This document shows positions 1 to 7,839 of a stretch of DNA of 64,000 bases, one piece after another. Position 1 is the first letter of the stretch; every line of letters begins with the position of its first letter. The notes under the pieces were generated by a model. The model saw only the letters and a program-made list of their open reading frames with translations, searched no databases and was not told the DNA's origin. Position numbers and translations under genes: made by a program. Source of the stretch: Deltaproteobacteria bacterium (GTDB lineage Bacteria; Myxococcota_A; UBA9160; PR03); assembly GCA_035063765.1 (NCBI GenBank), contig JAPSFT010000012.1, forward strand, positions 1 to 64,000, written 5' to 3'.

Positions 1-46
1 TTCGGTTCTTTCGCTTCTATCCCCGGCCTCCCCGGGTCTGTCCCCG

Positions 47-1597
47 TCAGATCGAGCGCTCGCGGCCGGCCCAGTGGGGGTCGCGCAGCTTGCGCTTGTA
101 GAGCTTGCCGTTCGGGTCGCGGGGCATCTCGGCGATGAAGTCGATCGACTTCGGGGTCTTGAACCGGGCGAGCTTGTCGGCGCAGAAGGCGAGCAGCTCG
201 GCCGCCAGCTCCGGGCCGGGCGTGGCGCCCGCCGCCGGCTCGACGACCGCCTTCACCTCCTCGCCCCACTCCTCGTGCGGAACCCCGAAGACCGCGACGT
301 CGCCCACCTTCGGGTGCGCCAGGAAGACCGACTCGATCTCGGCGGGATAGATGTTGGCGCCGCCCGAGATGATCATGTCGGCCTTGCGGTCGCGCAGGAA
401 CAGGTAGCCATCCTCGTCGAGGAGGCCCACGTCGCCCACCGTGAAGTAGGGCCCGATCCGGTTCTTGCGCGTCTTGTCCCGGTCCTTGTAGTACTCGAAG
501 TCGGCGGCGCCGAGCTTCATGTAGACGGTGCCGACCGCGCCGGCCGGGAGCTCGTGGCCGGCGTCGTCGAAGATCTTGATCTCGGCGCCGGCCCAGGGGC
601 GGCCCACCGTGCCGGGCTTCTTCAGCCACTCCTCGGCGCCGACCAGCGTCCCGCCGCCCTCGGTGGCCGCGTAGTACTCGCTGATCGCCGGGCCCCACCA
701 CTCGATCATGCGGCGCTTCACGTCGGGCGGGCAGGGCGCGGCCGCGTGCACCATGCAGCGTACCGACGAGACGTCGTAGCAGCGGCGCGTCTCCTCGGGA
801 AGCGCGAGCAGGCGGTGGAACTGCGTCGGCACCATGTGGCTCGTGGTGACGCGCCAGCGCTCGATCGCCGCGAGGCAGAGCTCGGGCGTCCACTTCTCCA
901 GCAGCACGACGGCGTGGCCGTAGTGGAGCGAGGTCGAGGCGAAGACCAGTACGGCGGTGTGGTAGAGCGGCGAGCCGCACAGGTGGACGTTGCCGCCCTC
1001 GGGCGCGATCCCGAACATCGCGAAGAAACCCGTCAGGAGGGTGGCGGCGGTGTCGGGGTCGAGCGGGGGCAGCGCGCGGCGCACGCCCTTCGGGCGCCCC
1101 GTCGTGCCCGAGGTGTAGTTCATGACGGCGCCGGCCGCGCGCTCGGCGGGAGGTGCGTCGGACTGCCCGGCGGTCAGCTCCGCGAAGGGCCGGAAGTCCG
1201 GGATCGCCCCGATCGCGAAGCGCCGGTCGGCCGGGAAGCCGGCTTCGTCGGCGGCCTTGCGGACCGTGTCGGCGAAGCGCTCGTGCGCGACCAGCACCTT
1301 CGCCTCGCTGTCGGCGACGATGTAGGCGATCTCGGGCGCCGCCAGGTGCCAGTTGATCGGCACCAGGTACATGCCGGCCTGGCAGACGGCGAGGTAGAGC
1401 TCGAGCAGCGCGGGGTCGTTCGGCAGCACGGCGGCCACGCAGTCGCCCTTGCCGAGCCCGAGCGCGCGCAACCCGTGGACGATCCGGTTGGCCGCCGCGT
1501 GCAGCTCGCCGCGCGTGCGCGTGCCGCCCTCGGCGTCGACCAGGGCGAGGGCAGCCGGGTTGCGCTGCGCGTGGTTCCAGAAGCCGTGGTCCGCCAT
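47..1597 (-). CDS. acyl-CoA synthetase (AMP-binding, ANL superfamily)
   Basis: A 516-residue ANL-superfamily enzyme that would activate a carboxylic acid to its CoA thioester through an acyl-AMP intermediate. The phosphate-binding loop YTSGTTGRPK is at about residues 161-170. Further along are the usual EYYAATEGG segment and a C-terminal domain with ISGGANIYPAEIE and the catalytic lysine context DPNGKLYKRKLRD. The ATG at 1597 overlaps the stop of the upstream acyl-CoA synthetase in an ATGA; an in-frame extension further upstream only reads antiphase sequence of that gene. It is the last gene of the TetR-led operon. The substrate cannot be read from the sequence; the context (DUF35 and thiolase-like proteins) suggests a lipid or steroid side chain. 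Confidence 0.93.
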   Translation of the reverse strand: MADHGFWNHAQRNPAALALVDAEGGTRTRGELHAAANRIVHGLRALGLGKGDCVAAVLPNDPALLELYLAVCQAGMYLVPINWHLAAPEIAYIVADSEAKVLVAHERFADTVRKAADEAGFPADRRFAIGAIPDFRPFAELTAGQSDAPPAERAAGAVMNYTSGTTGRPKGVRRALPPLDPDTAATLLTGFFAMFGIAPEGGNVHLCGSPLYHTAVLVFASTSLHYGHAVVLLEKWTPELCLAAIERWRVTTSHMVPTQFHRLLALPEETRRCYDVSSVRCMVHAAAPCPPDVKRRMIEWWGPAISEYYAATEGGGTLVGAEEWLKKPGTVGRPWAGAEIKIFDDAGHELPAGAVGTVYMKLGAADFEYYKDRDKTRKNRIGPYFTVGDVGLLDEDGYLFLRDRKADMIISGGANIYPAEIESVFLAHPKVGDVAVFGVPHEEWGEEVKAVVEPAAGATPGPELAAELLAFCADKLARFKTPKSIDFIAEMPRDPNGKLYKRKLRDPHWAGRERSI

Positions 1598-3201
1598 CAG
1601 CTCGCGTCCTCGGCTTGCAGGGCCGCCGCGGTGCGCTTGGCCCAGGGGTAGTCGGCCTTGCCGCTCGGGGAGCGCTGGATCTCGGGCACCACGTGGAGCG
1701 CGCGCGGCACCTTGTAGCCGGCGAGCTGCTTGCGGCAGTGCGCGATCACCTCCTCCGCGGCCGGCGCACGGTCCGGCCGGAGCTGCACGACGGCGGCCAC
1801 CTGCTCGCCCCAGCGGGCGTCGGGGAGCCCCACGACCAGCGCGTCGAAGACGTCGGGGTGCGACTTCAGGGCGCCCTCGACCTCCTCGGGGAAGATCTTC
1901 TCGCCGCCCGAGTTGATGCACTGCGAGCCGCGGCCGAAGACCGTGATCGTGCCGTCGGCCTCCGGCCGCGCGAAGTCGCCGACCACGACGTGCCGCACCC
2001 CGCCGTACTCGAGGAAGGTGCGCGCGCTCTTCTCCGGGTCGTTCCAGTAGCCGACCGGCACGCGCCCGCGCAGCGCCACCCGCCCGGTCTGCCCGGAGCC
2101 CGGCGCGATCACGCGTCCCTCGTCGTCGAGCACGACCGTGTGCTCGTTCATCCGGAAGCGCATGCCGCCCTCGACGCGCCCCCCGCCCGCGTCCACGCCC
2201 TGCGAGCCGCTCTCCGAGGAGCCGAAGTTGTCCATGATCACGAGCTCGGGGAAGTGCGCCTGGAGCTGCGCCTTGACCGTCGCCGACAGGATCGCGCCCG
2301 CCGACGAGAGGATCCGCAGCGACGAGAGGTCATAGGAGACGCCGGGCTCGTCGAGGAGCTCCGCGAGGGGCCGCGCCATCGCGTCGCCCACGATCGAGAG
2401 CGAGAGCACGCGCTCGTCCTGCACCGTCTGCCAGACGAGCTTCGGGTCGAAGCGCGGCGCCAGGCAGGCGCGGTAGCCCTGCATCATCGCGATCCAGGAG
2501 GCGAGCTGGCCCGCACCGTGGATCAGCGGCGCCGCCGACATCAGCGCCTGCGGCGGCTTCTCCGCCGCGCGCGCCGCCACCTCCTCGGGCCGTGCGGGCT
2601 GGGGGCCCATCGGGTTCCCGCCCATCATCCCGGCGAAGAACCAGTCCTCGTGCTCCCACATCACGCCCTTCGGCATGCCCGTCGTGCCACCCGTGTAGAC
2701 GATCCAGAGGTCCTTCGGCGAGCGCTCCGGGAAGTCGCGCGCGGGCGAGCCCTCGGCGAGCAGCGCCTCGTAGCGCTCGGCGCCGGCCAGGTCCGCGGCG
2801 CTCCCGTCCTCGACCGCGACCACCACGCGCAGCTTCGGGCAACGCGCGCGCACCGCGGCGACGCGCGGCGACAGCTCGCGGGTGTGGAAGACGGCCTTCG
2901 AGCCGGAGTCGTCGAGCAGGTAGCGGAGCTCGTCCTCGACGTAGCGGAAGTTCACGTTGATCGGGACGGCGCGGATCTTGAAGCAGGCGAGCATCGTCTC
3001 GACGTACTCGGCGCAGTTGGTCATGTAGAGCGAGACGTGATCGCCGGGCCCGAGGCCGCGCGCCGCGAGCGCGTGGGCGAGCCGGTTGCTGCGCTCCTCG
3101 AGCTCCGCGTAGGTGCGCCGCTGCGGGCCGCAGACCAGCGCCGTGCGCTCGCCCACGCGGTCTGCGATCGACTCGTAGAGGTCGGCGATGTTGAAGTGCA
3201 T
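1597..3201 (-). CDS. acyl-CoA synthetase (AMP-binding, FadD-type)
   Basis: A 534-residue second ANL-superfamily acyl-CoA ligase of the same operon. The P-loop YTGGTTGMPKG lies at about residues 169-179. Later motifs include DNFGSSESG, VVGDFARPEADG and GGEKIFPEEVE, and the C-terminal lysine motif is SPSGKADY. Two paralogous ligases in tandem suggest two acid substrates, or two stages of one degradation route. In actinobacterial steroid catabolism FadD3 and FadD17/19 play such roles, but I cannot assign this one. It starts 21 bp after the stop of the thiolase-like gene and overlaps the next ligase by 4 bp. Confidence 0.93.
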   Translation of the reverse strand: MHFNIADLYESIADRVGERTALVCGPQRRTYAELEERSNRLAHALAARGLGPGDHVSLYMTNCAEYVETMLACFKIRAVPINVNFRYVEDELRYLLDDSGSKAVFHTRELSPRVAAVRARCPKLRVVVAVEDGSAADLAGAERYEALLAEGSPARDFPERSPKDLWIVYTGGTTGMPKGVMWEHEDWFFAGMMGGNPMGPQPARPEEVAARAAEKPPQALMSAAPLIHGAGQLASWIAMMQGYRACLAPRFDPKLVWQTVQDERVLSLSIVGDAMARPLAELLDEPGVSYDLSSLRILSSAGAILSATVKAQLQAHFPELVIMDNFGSSESGSQGVDAGGGRVEGGMRFRMNEHTVVLDDEGRVIAPGSGQTGRVALRGRVPVGYWNDPEKSARTFLEYGGVRHVVVGDFARPEADGTITVFGRGSQCINSGGEKIFPEEVEGALKSHPDVFDALVVGLPDARWGEQVAAVVQLRPDRAPAAEEVIAHCRKQLAGYKVPRALHVVPEIQRSPSGKADYPWAKRTAAALQAEDAS

Positions 3202-3222
3202 GGTTCGAGTGCGCCTTCCCGT

Positions 3223-4380
3223 TCAGGGCCGCTGCCCGCGGACGATCCACATCGCGAAGAACTGCGAGCCGCCGCCGTAGGCGTGGCCGAGGGCGGTCCG
3301 GGCCCCGTCCACCTGGTGCTCCCCGGCCTGCCCGCGCACCTGCAGCGCCGCCTCGGCGAAGCGCAGCATGCCCGAAGCCCCGATGGGGTTCGACGAGAGC
3401 ACGCCGCCCGACATGTTGACGGGCAGGTCGCCGTCGAGCGCCGTCGCGCCCTCGTAGGTCATGCGCCAGCCCGAGCCCTCGGGTGCGAAGCCCAGGTTCT
3501 CCATCCACATCGGCTCGAACCACGAGAAGGGCACGTAGATCTCGGCGCAGTCGATCTCGCGCCGGGGATCGCGGATCCCCGCCTTGTCGTAGACGGCCTT
3601 CGCGCACGCGCGCCCGGCCAGCGGGTTCACCTTCTCCTGGCCGGCGAACTGGGTCGGCTCGCTGCGCATCGCGGTGGACCAGACCCAGGCCGGCGGGTGC
3701 GCGGTCTCCGGCAGCGCCGCATCGCTCGACAGCACCAGCGCGCAGGCGCCGTCCGAGGACGGACAGGTCTCGTGGAAGCGGATCGGGTCCCAGAGCATCG
3801 GCGAGGCGGCCACCGCGTCGAAGCTCAGGGTCGCGTCGCGCACGTGCGCGTAGGGGTTCTTGAGCGCGTTCGCGCGGTCCTTCACCGCGACGCGGATCCC
3901 GGTGTCGTCGGGCGCGCCGCTGCGCTGCATGTAGGCGCGGATCAGCGGCGCGAAGTAGCCGCCCGCGCCCGCCACCACCGCCGCCTGGAGCGGCGTCTTC
4001 ACGGTGAGCGCCCACATCGCGTTGCTCTCGCTCTGCTTCTCGAAGGCGACGGTGAGCACGCGCCGGTGGATGCCGGCCTGCACCAGGCTCGCCGCGACGA
4101 TCGCGGTCGAGCCGCCGACCGAGCCGGCCGTGTGTACGCGCAGGAGCGGCTTGCCCGCCGCGCCGAGCGCGTCGGCCAGGTACAGCTCGGGCATCATCAC
4201 ACCCTCGAACATGTCGGGCGCCTTGCCGACGACGACGGCCTCGATGTCGCCCCAGTCGAGCCTGGCATCGGCCAGCGCGCGCTCGGCGGCCTCGCGCACG
4301 AGGCCCGCGATCGACACGTCGTCGCGGCGCGCCGTGTGGTGCGTCTGCCCGATCCCGACCACGGCGCAGCGCTCGGCCAT
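3223..4380 (-). CDS. thiolase-like (SCP-x/lipid-transfer-type) protein
   Basis: A 385-residue thiolase-fold protein of the SCP-x/Ltp subgroup. It starts MAERCAVVGIGQT, and its C-terminal region reads SSNPIGASGMLRF followed by GHAYGGGSQFFAM. The nucleophilic cysteine of true thiolases is not visible: the corresponding region reads HTAGSVGGSTAIV, and the second catalytic cysteine position near GHAYGGG also lacks Cys. Ltp2-type proteins of this subgroup act with a DUF35 partner as retro-aldolases in steroid side-chain cleavage. The presence of DUF35 genes in the same operon makes such a role plausible; this is inference. The ATG overlaps the stop of the upstream thiolase-like gene. Confidence 0.88.
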   Translation of the reverse strand: MAERCAVVGIGQTHHTARRDDVSIAGLVREAAERALADARLDWGDIEAVVVGKAPDMFEGVMMPELYLADALGAAGKPLLRVHTAGSVGGSTAIVAASLVQAGIHRRVLTVAFEKQSESNAMWALTVKTPLQAAVVAGAGGYFAPLIRAYMQRSGAPDDTGIRVAVKDRANALKNPYAHVRDATLSFDAVAASPMLWDPIRFHETCPSSDGACALVLSSDAALPETAHPPAWVWSTAMRSEPTQFAGQEKVNPLAGRACAKAVYDKAGIRDPRREIDCAEIYVPFSWFEPMWMENLGFAPEGSGWRMTYEGATALDGDLPVNMSGGVLSSNPIGASGMLRFAEAALQVRGQAGEHQVDGARTALGHAYGGGSQFFAMWIVRGQRP

Positions 4381-5429
4381 CACTCCCCCTCCAGCACGCA
4401 GACCAGGTTCTGCTGCAGGCACGGGCCCGAGGTGGCGTGGGCCACCGCGCGGCGCGCTCCTCCCTCGTGGATGCGCCGGGCCGCCTCGCCGATCCGGACC
4501 AGGCCCGCCGCCATCATGGGGTTCGCTGCGAGCGCCCCGCCCGAGGGGTTGATCACGACGTCCTCGCCGAGTCCCAGCGCCTCGCGCAGGATCCACTCCT
4601 GGTGCGTGAAGGGTGCGTGCAGCTCCGCCAGGTCCACCGGCGCGCGGCCCACACCGGCCTGCTCGCCGGCGAGCCGCGTGGAGGGCGAGCTCGTGAGGTC
4701 GCGCGCGCCGAGCGCGTGGGGCTCGATGCGGTGGTCGATCCCGCGGATCCAGGCCGGACGCCGGCAGACCTGGCGGGCGCGCTCGCCCGCCACCAGCACC
4801 AGCGCGGCGGCGCCGTCCGAGATCGGCGCGCAGTCGTGGCGGCGCAGCGGCGAGGCAACCGGCGGCTCGGCGAGCAGCTTGGCGACCTCGAAGTCGCCGG
4901 CCACGGTCGCGTAGGGGTTCGCCTTCGCGTCGCGGCGGCTGCGCGCCGCCACCGCGGCCAGGTCGCCCTCGCTGCGCCCCGTCTTCTCGAGCCAGGCGCG
5001 CGCCTGGAGCGCTGCCAGCGACACCGCGTCGGGCCAGAGCGGCGCCAGCACGTAGGGATCGAGCTGGCGCGAGAGCACCTCGGGCAGGTCGCCGGGCGAC
5101 GACTTCCCGAAGCCGTAGACCAGCGCCGTCTCCGCCTCACCGGTCTGGATCTTCACCCACGCCTCGTAGAGCGCCCAGGCGGCGTCCATCTCGACGTGCG
5201 ACTCGGGGATCGGCGGCCAGGCGCCCGCGGCGTCGAGCGCGAGCACGAAGGCGAAGGGCTGGCCCTGCAGGAAGTCGGTCGAGCCCGAGCAGGTGAAGTC
5301 GAAGGGACGCGCGATGCCCGAGCGCTCGACCGCCTCGTGCACCACCGGCATCAGGATCTCGACCTCGTTGCGCAGATCGCGCCGCGCGTGCTTCGACTGG
5401 GCGAAGGAGACGATCGCGACCTCGCGCAT
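4380..5429 (-). CDS. second thiolase-like protein, divergent
   Basis: A 349-residue divergent thiolase-like protein starting MREVAIVSFAQSKH. Typical landmarks are present: GSTDFLQGQPF, VYGFGKSSPGD, CAPISDGAAALVL and the C-terminal VINPSGGALAANPMMAAG. The usual nucleophile region reads ESHVEMDAAWALYEA, so the catalytic cysteine is absent here too. Two non-canonical thiolase homologues in tandem often form a heteromer, as with Ltp1/Ltp2-type pairs. It overlaps its neighbours on both sides by 4 bp (ATGA), which argues for co-translation with DUF35 protein and the next thiolase-like subunit. Confidence 0.86.
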   Translation of the reverse strand: MREVAIVSFAQSKHARRDLRNEVEILMPVVHEAVERSGIARPFDFTCSGSTDFLQGQPFAFVLALDAAGAWPPIPESHVEMDAAWALYEAWVKIQTGEAETALVYGFGKSSPGDLPEVLSRQLDPYVLAPLWPDAVSLAALQARAWLEKTGRSEGDLAAVAARSRRDAKANPYATVAGDFEVAKLLAEPPVASPLRRHDCAPISDGAAALVLVAGERARQVCRRPAWIRGIDHRIEPHALGARDLTSSPSTRLAGEQAGVGRAPVDLAELHAPFTHQEWILREALGLGEDVVINPSGGALAANPMMAAGLVRIGEAARRIHEGGARRAVAHATSGPCLQQNLVCVLEGE

Positions 5430-5932
5430 CACAGGTGCTCCTGGAGCTGGTCGAAGGGCACGTCCGGCTCGTCGATCGGCCGGAACCAGCGGATGCTCTG
5501 CAGGGTGGGCGCGAGCTCGGCCTCCGGCACCCAGGCCGCCTGCACGCGCATGCCGATCCGGACCTGCTCGAGCGGGCACTCCTGCACGACCGAGAAGAAC
5601 GGCACGTCGGTGCCGTCGAGCAGGATGTGCACGCAGGCGAAGGGCAGCGGCACGTCCAGGTTCTCGCTCGGCACGCGCACGATCGCGAAGGTGGTGACGG
5701 TGCCCTTGTCGGAGCACTCCACCTCCTGCTCGGTGGCCACCGCGCAGCGCGGGCACGAGCCTCGCGGGGGCACGTACACCTTGGCGCAGCGCGGGCAGCG
5801 CTGGCCCAGGATCTTCCCCTGCGCGATGCCGTGCAGGAAGCGCGAGGTGGCCGTACCGGCCGTGTACTGGTACTGGAGCCGCATGGGGGTCTTGATCGTC
5901 TTGACGGGCTGGGGCGCGGCGGTGTCGCTCAT
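5429..5932 (-). CDS. DUF35 OB-fold protein with zinc ribbon
   Basis: A 167-residue DUF35 protein. A rubredoxin-like zinc ribbon carries CPRC at residues 46-49 and CPRC at 60-63, followed by an OB-fold acyl-CoA-binding domain (GTVTTFAIVR, LPFACVHILLDGTD). DUF35 proteins pair with thiolase-fold partners, for example ChsH2 with Ltp2 and the archaeal HMG-CoA synthase/thiolase complexes, where they hold or channel the acyl-CoA. The gene overlaps the thiolase-like gene by 4 bp, consistent with such a complex. The four-cysteine ribbon is intact, unlike that of its neighbour. Confidence 0.92.
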   Translation of the reverse strand: MSDTAAPQPVKTIKTPMRLQYQYTAGTATSRFLHGIAQGKILGQRCPRCAKVYVPPRGSCPRCAVATEQEVECSDKGTVTTFAIVRVPSENLDVPLPFACVHILLDGTDVPFFSVVQECPLEQVRIGMRVQAAWVPEAELAPTLQSIRWFRPIDEPDVPFDQLQEHL

Positions 5933-5935
5933 GGT

Positions 5936-6394
5936 TCAGCCCTCCAGCTCGAAGCACTCGATGTCGCCGATGTCGCCGACGGTCTCGGTGCGCCAGCGCG
6001 GGCGCACGCGGGCGCCCGTGCGCAGCCGGGCCGGGTCGCCGGCGTCGACCGCGTGCAGGAGCGCGGTGTCGGCGCCGTCGAGCCGGATCAGCGCGTAGGC
6101 GAAGGGGTGCGCGAGCGGCTGCGTCTCCCGCGGCCGGGACACCCAGGTCCAGGTCGTGATCGTGCCGCCCGGGCCGACCTCGACGTAGTCGTCGGTCACG
6201 GCGGCGCCGGTGGCGGGATCCGCCTCGGCAGGCGGGCACAGCACGCGGCCGGCGCGCGTGCGCACCCCGACCAGCCGGCGCTCGCGCAGCGCGGTGAAGA
6301 AGCGCGACAGCACCGGCCCCACCGAGCGCCGGTACGGGTACTCGAGCACGTGCGGCGCCGAGAGCACGCCGTCGATCGTGGTCGCCTGGCCCAT
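5936..6394 (-). CDS. DUF35 OB-fold protein, zinc ribbon degenerate
   Basis: A 152-residue second DUF35-type protein beginning MGQATTIDGVLSAPHVLEY. The OB-fold portion is recognisable (GPGGTITTWTWVS, HPFAYALIRLDGADTALLHAV). The zinc-ribbon half is degenerate: only one cysteine remains (VLCPPAEADP), where a paired CxxC-CxxC arrangement is expected. The gap to the other DUF35 gene is only 3 bp. The intact plus degenerate pair parallels the two thiolase-like genes, so a complex with two DUF35 and two thiolase-like chains is possible; this is inference. Confidence 0.86.
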   Translation of the reverse strand: MGQATTIDGVLSAPHVLEYPYRRSVGPVLSRFFTALRERRLVGVRTRAGRVLCPPAEADPATGAAVTDDYVEVGPGGTITTWTWVSRPRETQPLAHPFAYALIRLDGADTALLHAVDAGDPARLRTGARVRPRWRTETVGDIGDIECFELEG

Positions 6395-6421
6395 GCGTTC
6401 CTCCCCGGTGCCGCGACCGGC

Positions 6422-7117
6422 TCAGCGTCCCCCGGTCCCGAGCACCAGCTCCGCCGCCACCCGCACCTGCTCGACGACGCCGCGCTCGGTGTGCAGCCCG
6501 GCCGACCAGCCGACCAGCGCCGAGAACCAGACGTGCATGAGCGTCTGCGCGGCGGCGCGCTCGCGCGCGCTCCCGATCGAGGCGTCGAGCGGCGCGGCGA
6601 GATCGGCCGGCGCGCCGCGCAGCGCCGCCGCCACGAGCCGCGCGATGCGGAGCTGGAAGGCCGCGACCTTGAACGCCAGCTCCTCGGTGCCGGTGAGGGC
6701 ACGGATCATGGCGCGGGTCAGGGCGGGGCGGCCGATCAGTGCCCGGCTCGTGCGGCCGAAGAAGTCCGCGGCGCGCTCGAAGGGGCTCGCGCCCGCGGGC
6801 GGGCGCGCGAGCAGGCCCTGCTCGAGCCGGCCCACCTCCTCGTCGAGCGCGAAGAGGAGGATGTCCTCCTTCGAGCGGAAGTACTTGTAGAGCGTCCCGA
6901 GCGCGACGTCGGAGCGCTCGGCCACGTCGCGCAGGCGCACCGCCTCGAAGCCACCCCCTTCGGCCAGCGCGACCGCGGCGTCCACGATCCGGCGCATGCG
7001 CTTGATCTGGTTGGCCGCGAGCCGGGCACCGGTCGGCACGGGCGTTCCAGGCAGCGGCGCGCGCGCGGCACGGGAGCCGGCACCAGCGGCGGGGTCGGCC
7101 TGGCGGGGGCGGGCCAT
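6422..7117 (-). CDS. TetR-family transcriptional regulator, KstR-like
   Basis: A 231-residue TetR-family repressor. The N-terminal helix-turn-helix spans roughly residues 40-85, with LRDVAERSDVALGTLYKYF and SKEDIL as the diagnostic part. The HTH is close in style to KstR-type regulators of steroid and lipid catabolism. It is the first gene of the minus-strand operon that continues with DUF35, thiolase-like and acyl-CoA synthetase genes, so it probably controls them and itself. A perfect KstR-type palindrome lies at 7128-7141, immediately upstream of its start codon. The ligand is presumably an acyl-CoA, by analogy with KstR and KstR2. Confidence 0.92.
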   Translation of the reverse strand: MARPRQADPAAGAGSRAARAPLPGTPVPTGARLAANQIKRMRRIVDAAVALAEGGGFEAVRLRDVAERSDVALGTLYKYFRSKEDILLFALDEEVGRLEQGLLARPPAGASPFERAADFFGRTSRALIGRPALTRAMIRALTGTEELAFKVAAFQLRIARLVAAALRGAPADLAAPLDASIGSARERAAAQTLMHVWFSALVGWSAGLHTERGVVEQVRVAAELVLGTGGR

Positions 7118-7127
7118 GGCGCAGGAT

Positions 7128-7141
7128 TAGAACACGTTTCA
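7128..7141. promoter_or_regulatory. KstR-type operator palindrome
   Basis: The 14-mer TAGAACACGTTTCA fits the published KstR consensus TnnAACnnGTTnnA at all eight fixed positions. It sits 10 bp upstream of the TetR start codon in an AT-richer 25-bp stretch of an otherwise very GC-rich sequence. That is where an autoregulatory operator overlapping a promoter would be expected. Binding is inferred from the match and context. Confidence 0.6.
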
Positions 7142-7171
7142 TTCCTGGCGGCAAGCGCCGGGGACGCCGGC

Positions 7172-7654
7172 TCAGCGCCGCCCGCGCGCCGCCTTGGCCT
7201 TGCGGGGCCGCTTGGTCGGCCGGGCCTTCGCGGCGCTCCGGCGCTTCGCCGCGCGCGGCGCGCGCAGCCGCGCGGTCACGCGGATCTCGACCAGCGCCCC
7301 GGGCGCCGCCAGCTCGACGATGCCGATCGCGGTCCAGGCCGGCCAGGGCGCCCGGAAGTAGCGGTCCTTCACGGCGAGGAAGGTGGCGATGTGCTCGCGC
7401 AGGCCCACGTGGAAGGTGGTCATCTCGACCACGTCCGAGAAGTCGAGCTTCGCCGCCGCCAGGACGCGCTTCACGTTCTCGAAGGCCTGCACGAACTGCG
7501 CCTCGGGCTCCGTCGAGGCCAGGACGAAGTGCTCGTCGGTGCCGAGCTGGCCCGCGCAGCGCAGCAAGCCGCCGGCGCGGACGGCCGGTGCGAAGTGGAA
7601 CTGGTCGTAGGCGATCTCCATGCCCCTCGGCACGACGACGTCGCTCTGCTTCAT
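7172..7654 (-). CDS. Rid-family (YjgF/YER057c/UK114) protein with basic C-terminal tail
   Basis: A 160-residue Rid-superfamily protein. The core (about residues 1-127) has GGLLRCAGQLGTD, FENVKRVLAAAKLDFSDVV and AIGIVELAAPGALVEIRV. The arginine that binds imine/enamine substrates in RidA is not conserved: the PARSCVEV-like motif reads PAWTAIGI. RidA-type deaminase activity is therefore unlikely, and a Rid1-7 or other subfamily is more probable. The last 30 or so residues form a lysine/arginine/alanine/proline tail (RPTKRPRKAKAARGRR) resembling histone H1-like or nucleic-acid-binding tails, which is not usual in the family. It sits upstream of the TetR operon with a 54-bp gap. Confidence 0.88.
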   Translation of the reverse strand: MKQSDVVVPRGMEIAYDQFHFAPAVRAGGLLRCAGQLGTDEHFVLASTEPEAQFVQAFENVKRVLAAAKLDFSDVVEMTTFHVGLREHIATFLAVKDRYFRAPWPAWTAIGIVELAAPGALVEIRVTARLRAPRAAKRRSAAKARPTKRPRKAKAARGRR

Positions 7655-7731
7655 GGTGTCCTCCCGGGTCCCTGCGCGCGGCCAGACGATAGCGGCAGCA
7701 CGGCGAAGCGGGGGGACGGTACGATCGGCCC

Positions 7732-7839
7732 GTGCCCGGCAAGCCGCGCGTCTTCATGCCCGACCTGGGCGTCCCGCCCTACGTCGCCCGCTGCAACGAG
7801 GTGGCGGCGCGGGGCTACGAGGGCTTCGCGGTCGCCTGA
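7732..7839 (+). pseudogene. C-terminal remnant of a class B flavin monooxygenase
   Basis: In plus frame from the GTG at 7732, 35 codons read VPGKPRVFMPDLG, then PPYVARCNEVAARGYEGFAVA, then TGA. This is the typical extreme C-terminus of Baeyer-Villiger/4-hydroxyacetophenone-type monooxygenases (VPGKPRVFMPY...YR..CDEVAA.GYEGF). No upstream FAD or NADPH domain precedes it: 78 bp further left the start of the Rid gene is reached on the other strand. The stop codon overlaps the end of the SDR gene on the opposite strand by 25 bp. I read it as the stump of a monooxygenase gene lost by deletion. Confidence 0.72.

Noticed and set aside
1615-4914. A 1099-codon plus-strand open frame opposite the acyl-CoA synthetase and thiolase-like genes
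   Set aside because: Low-complexity Arg/His/Leu/Ala sequence without domains, mirroring well-supported genes on the other strand.
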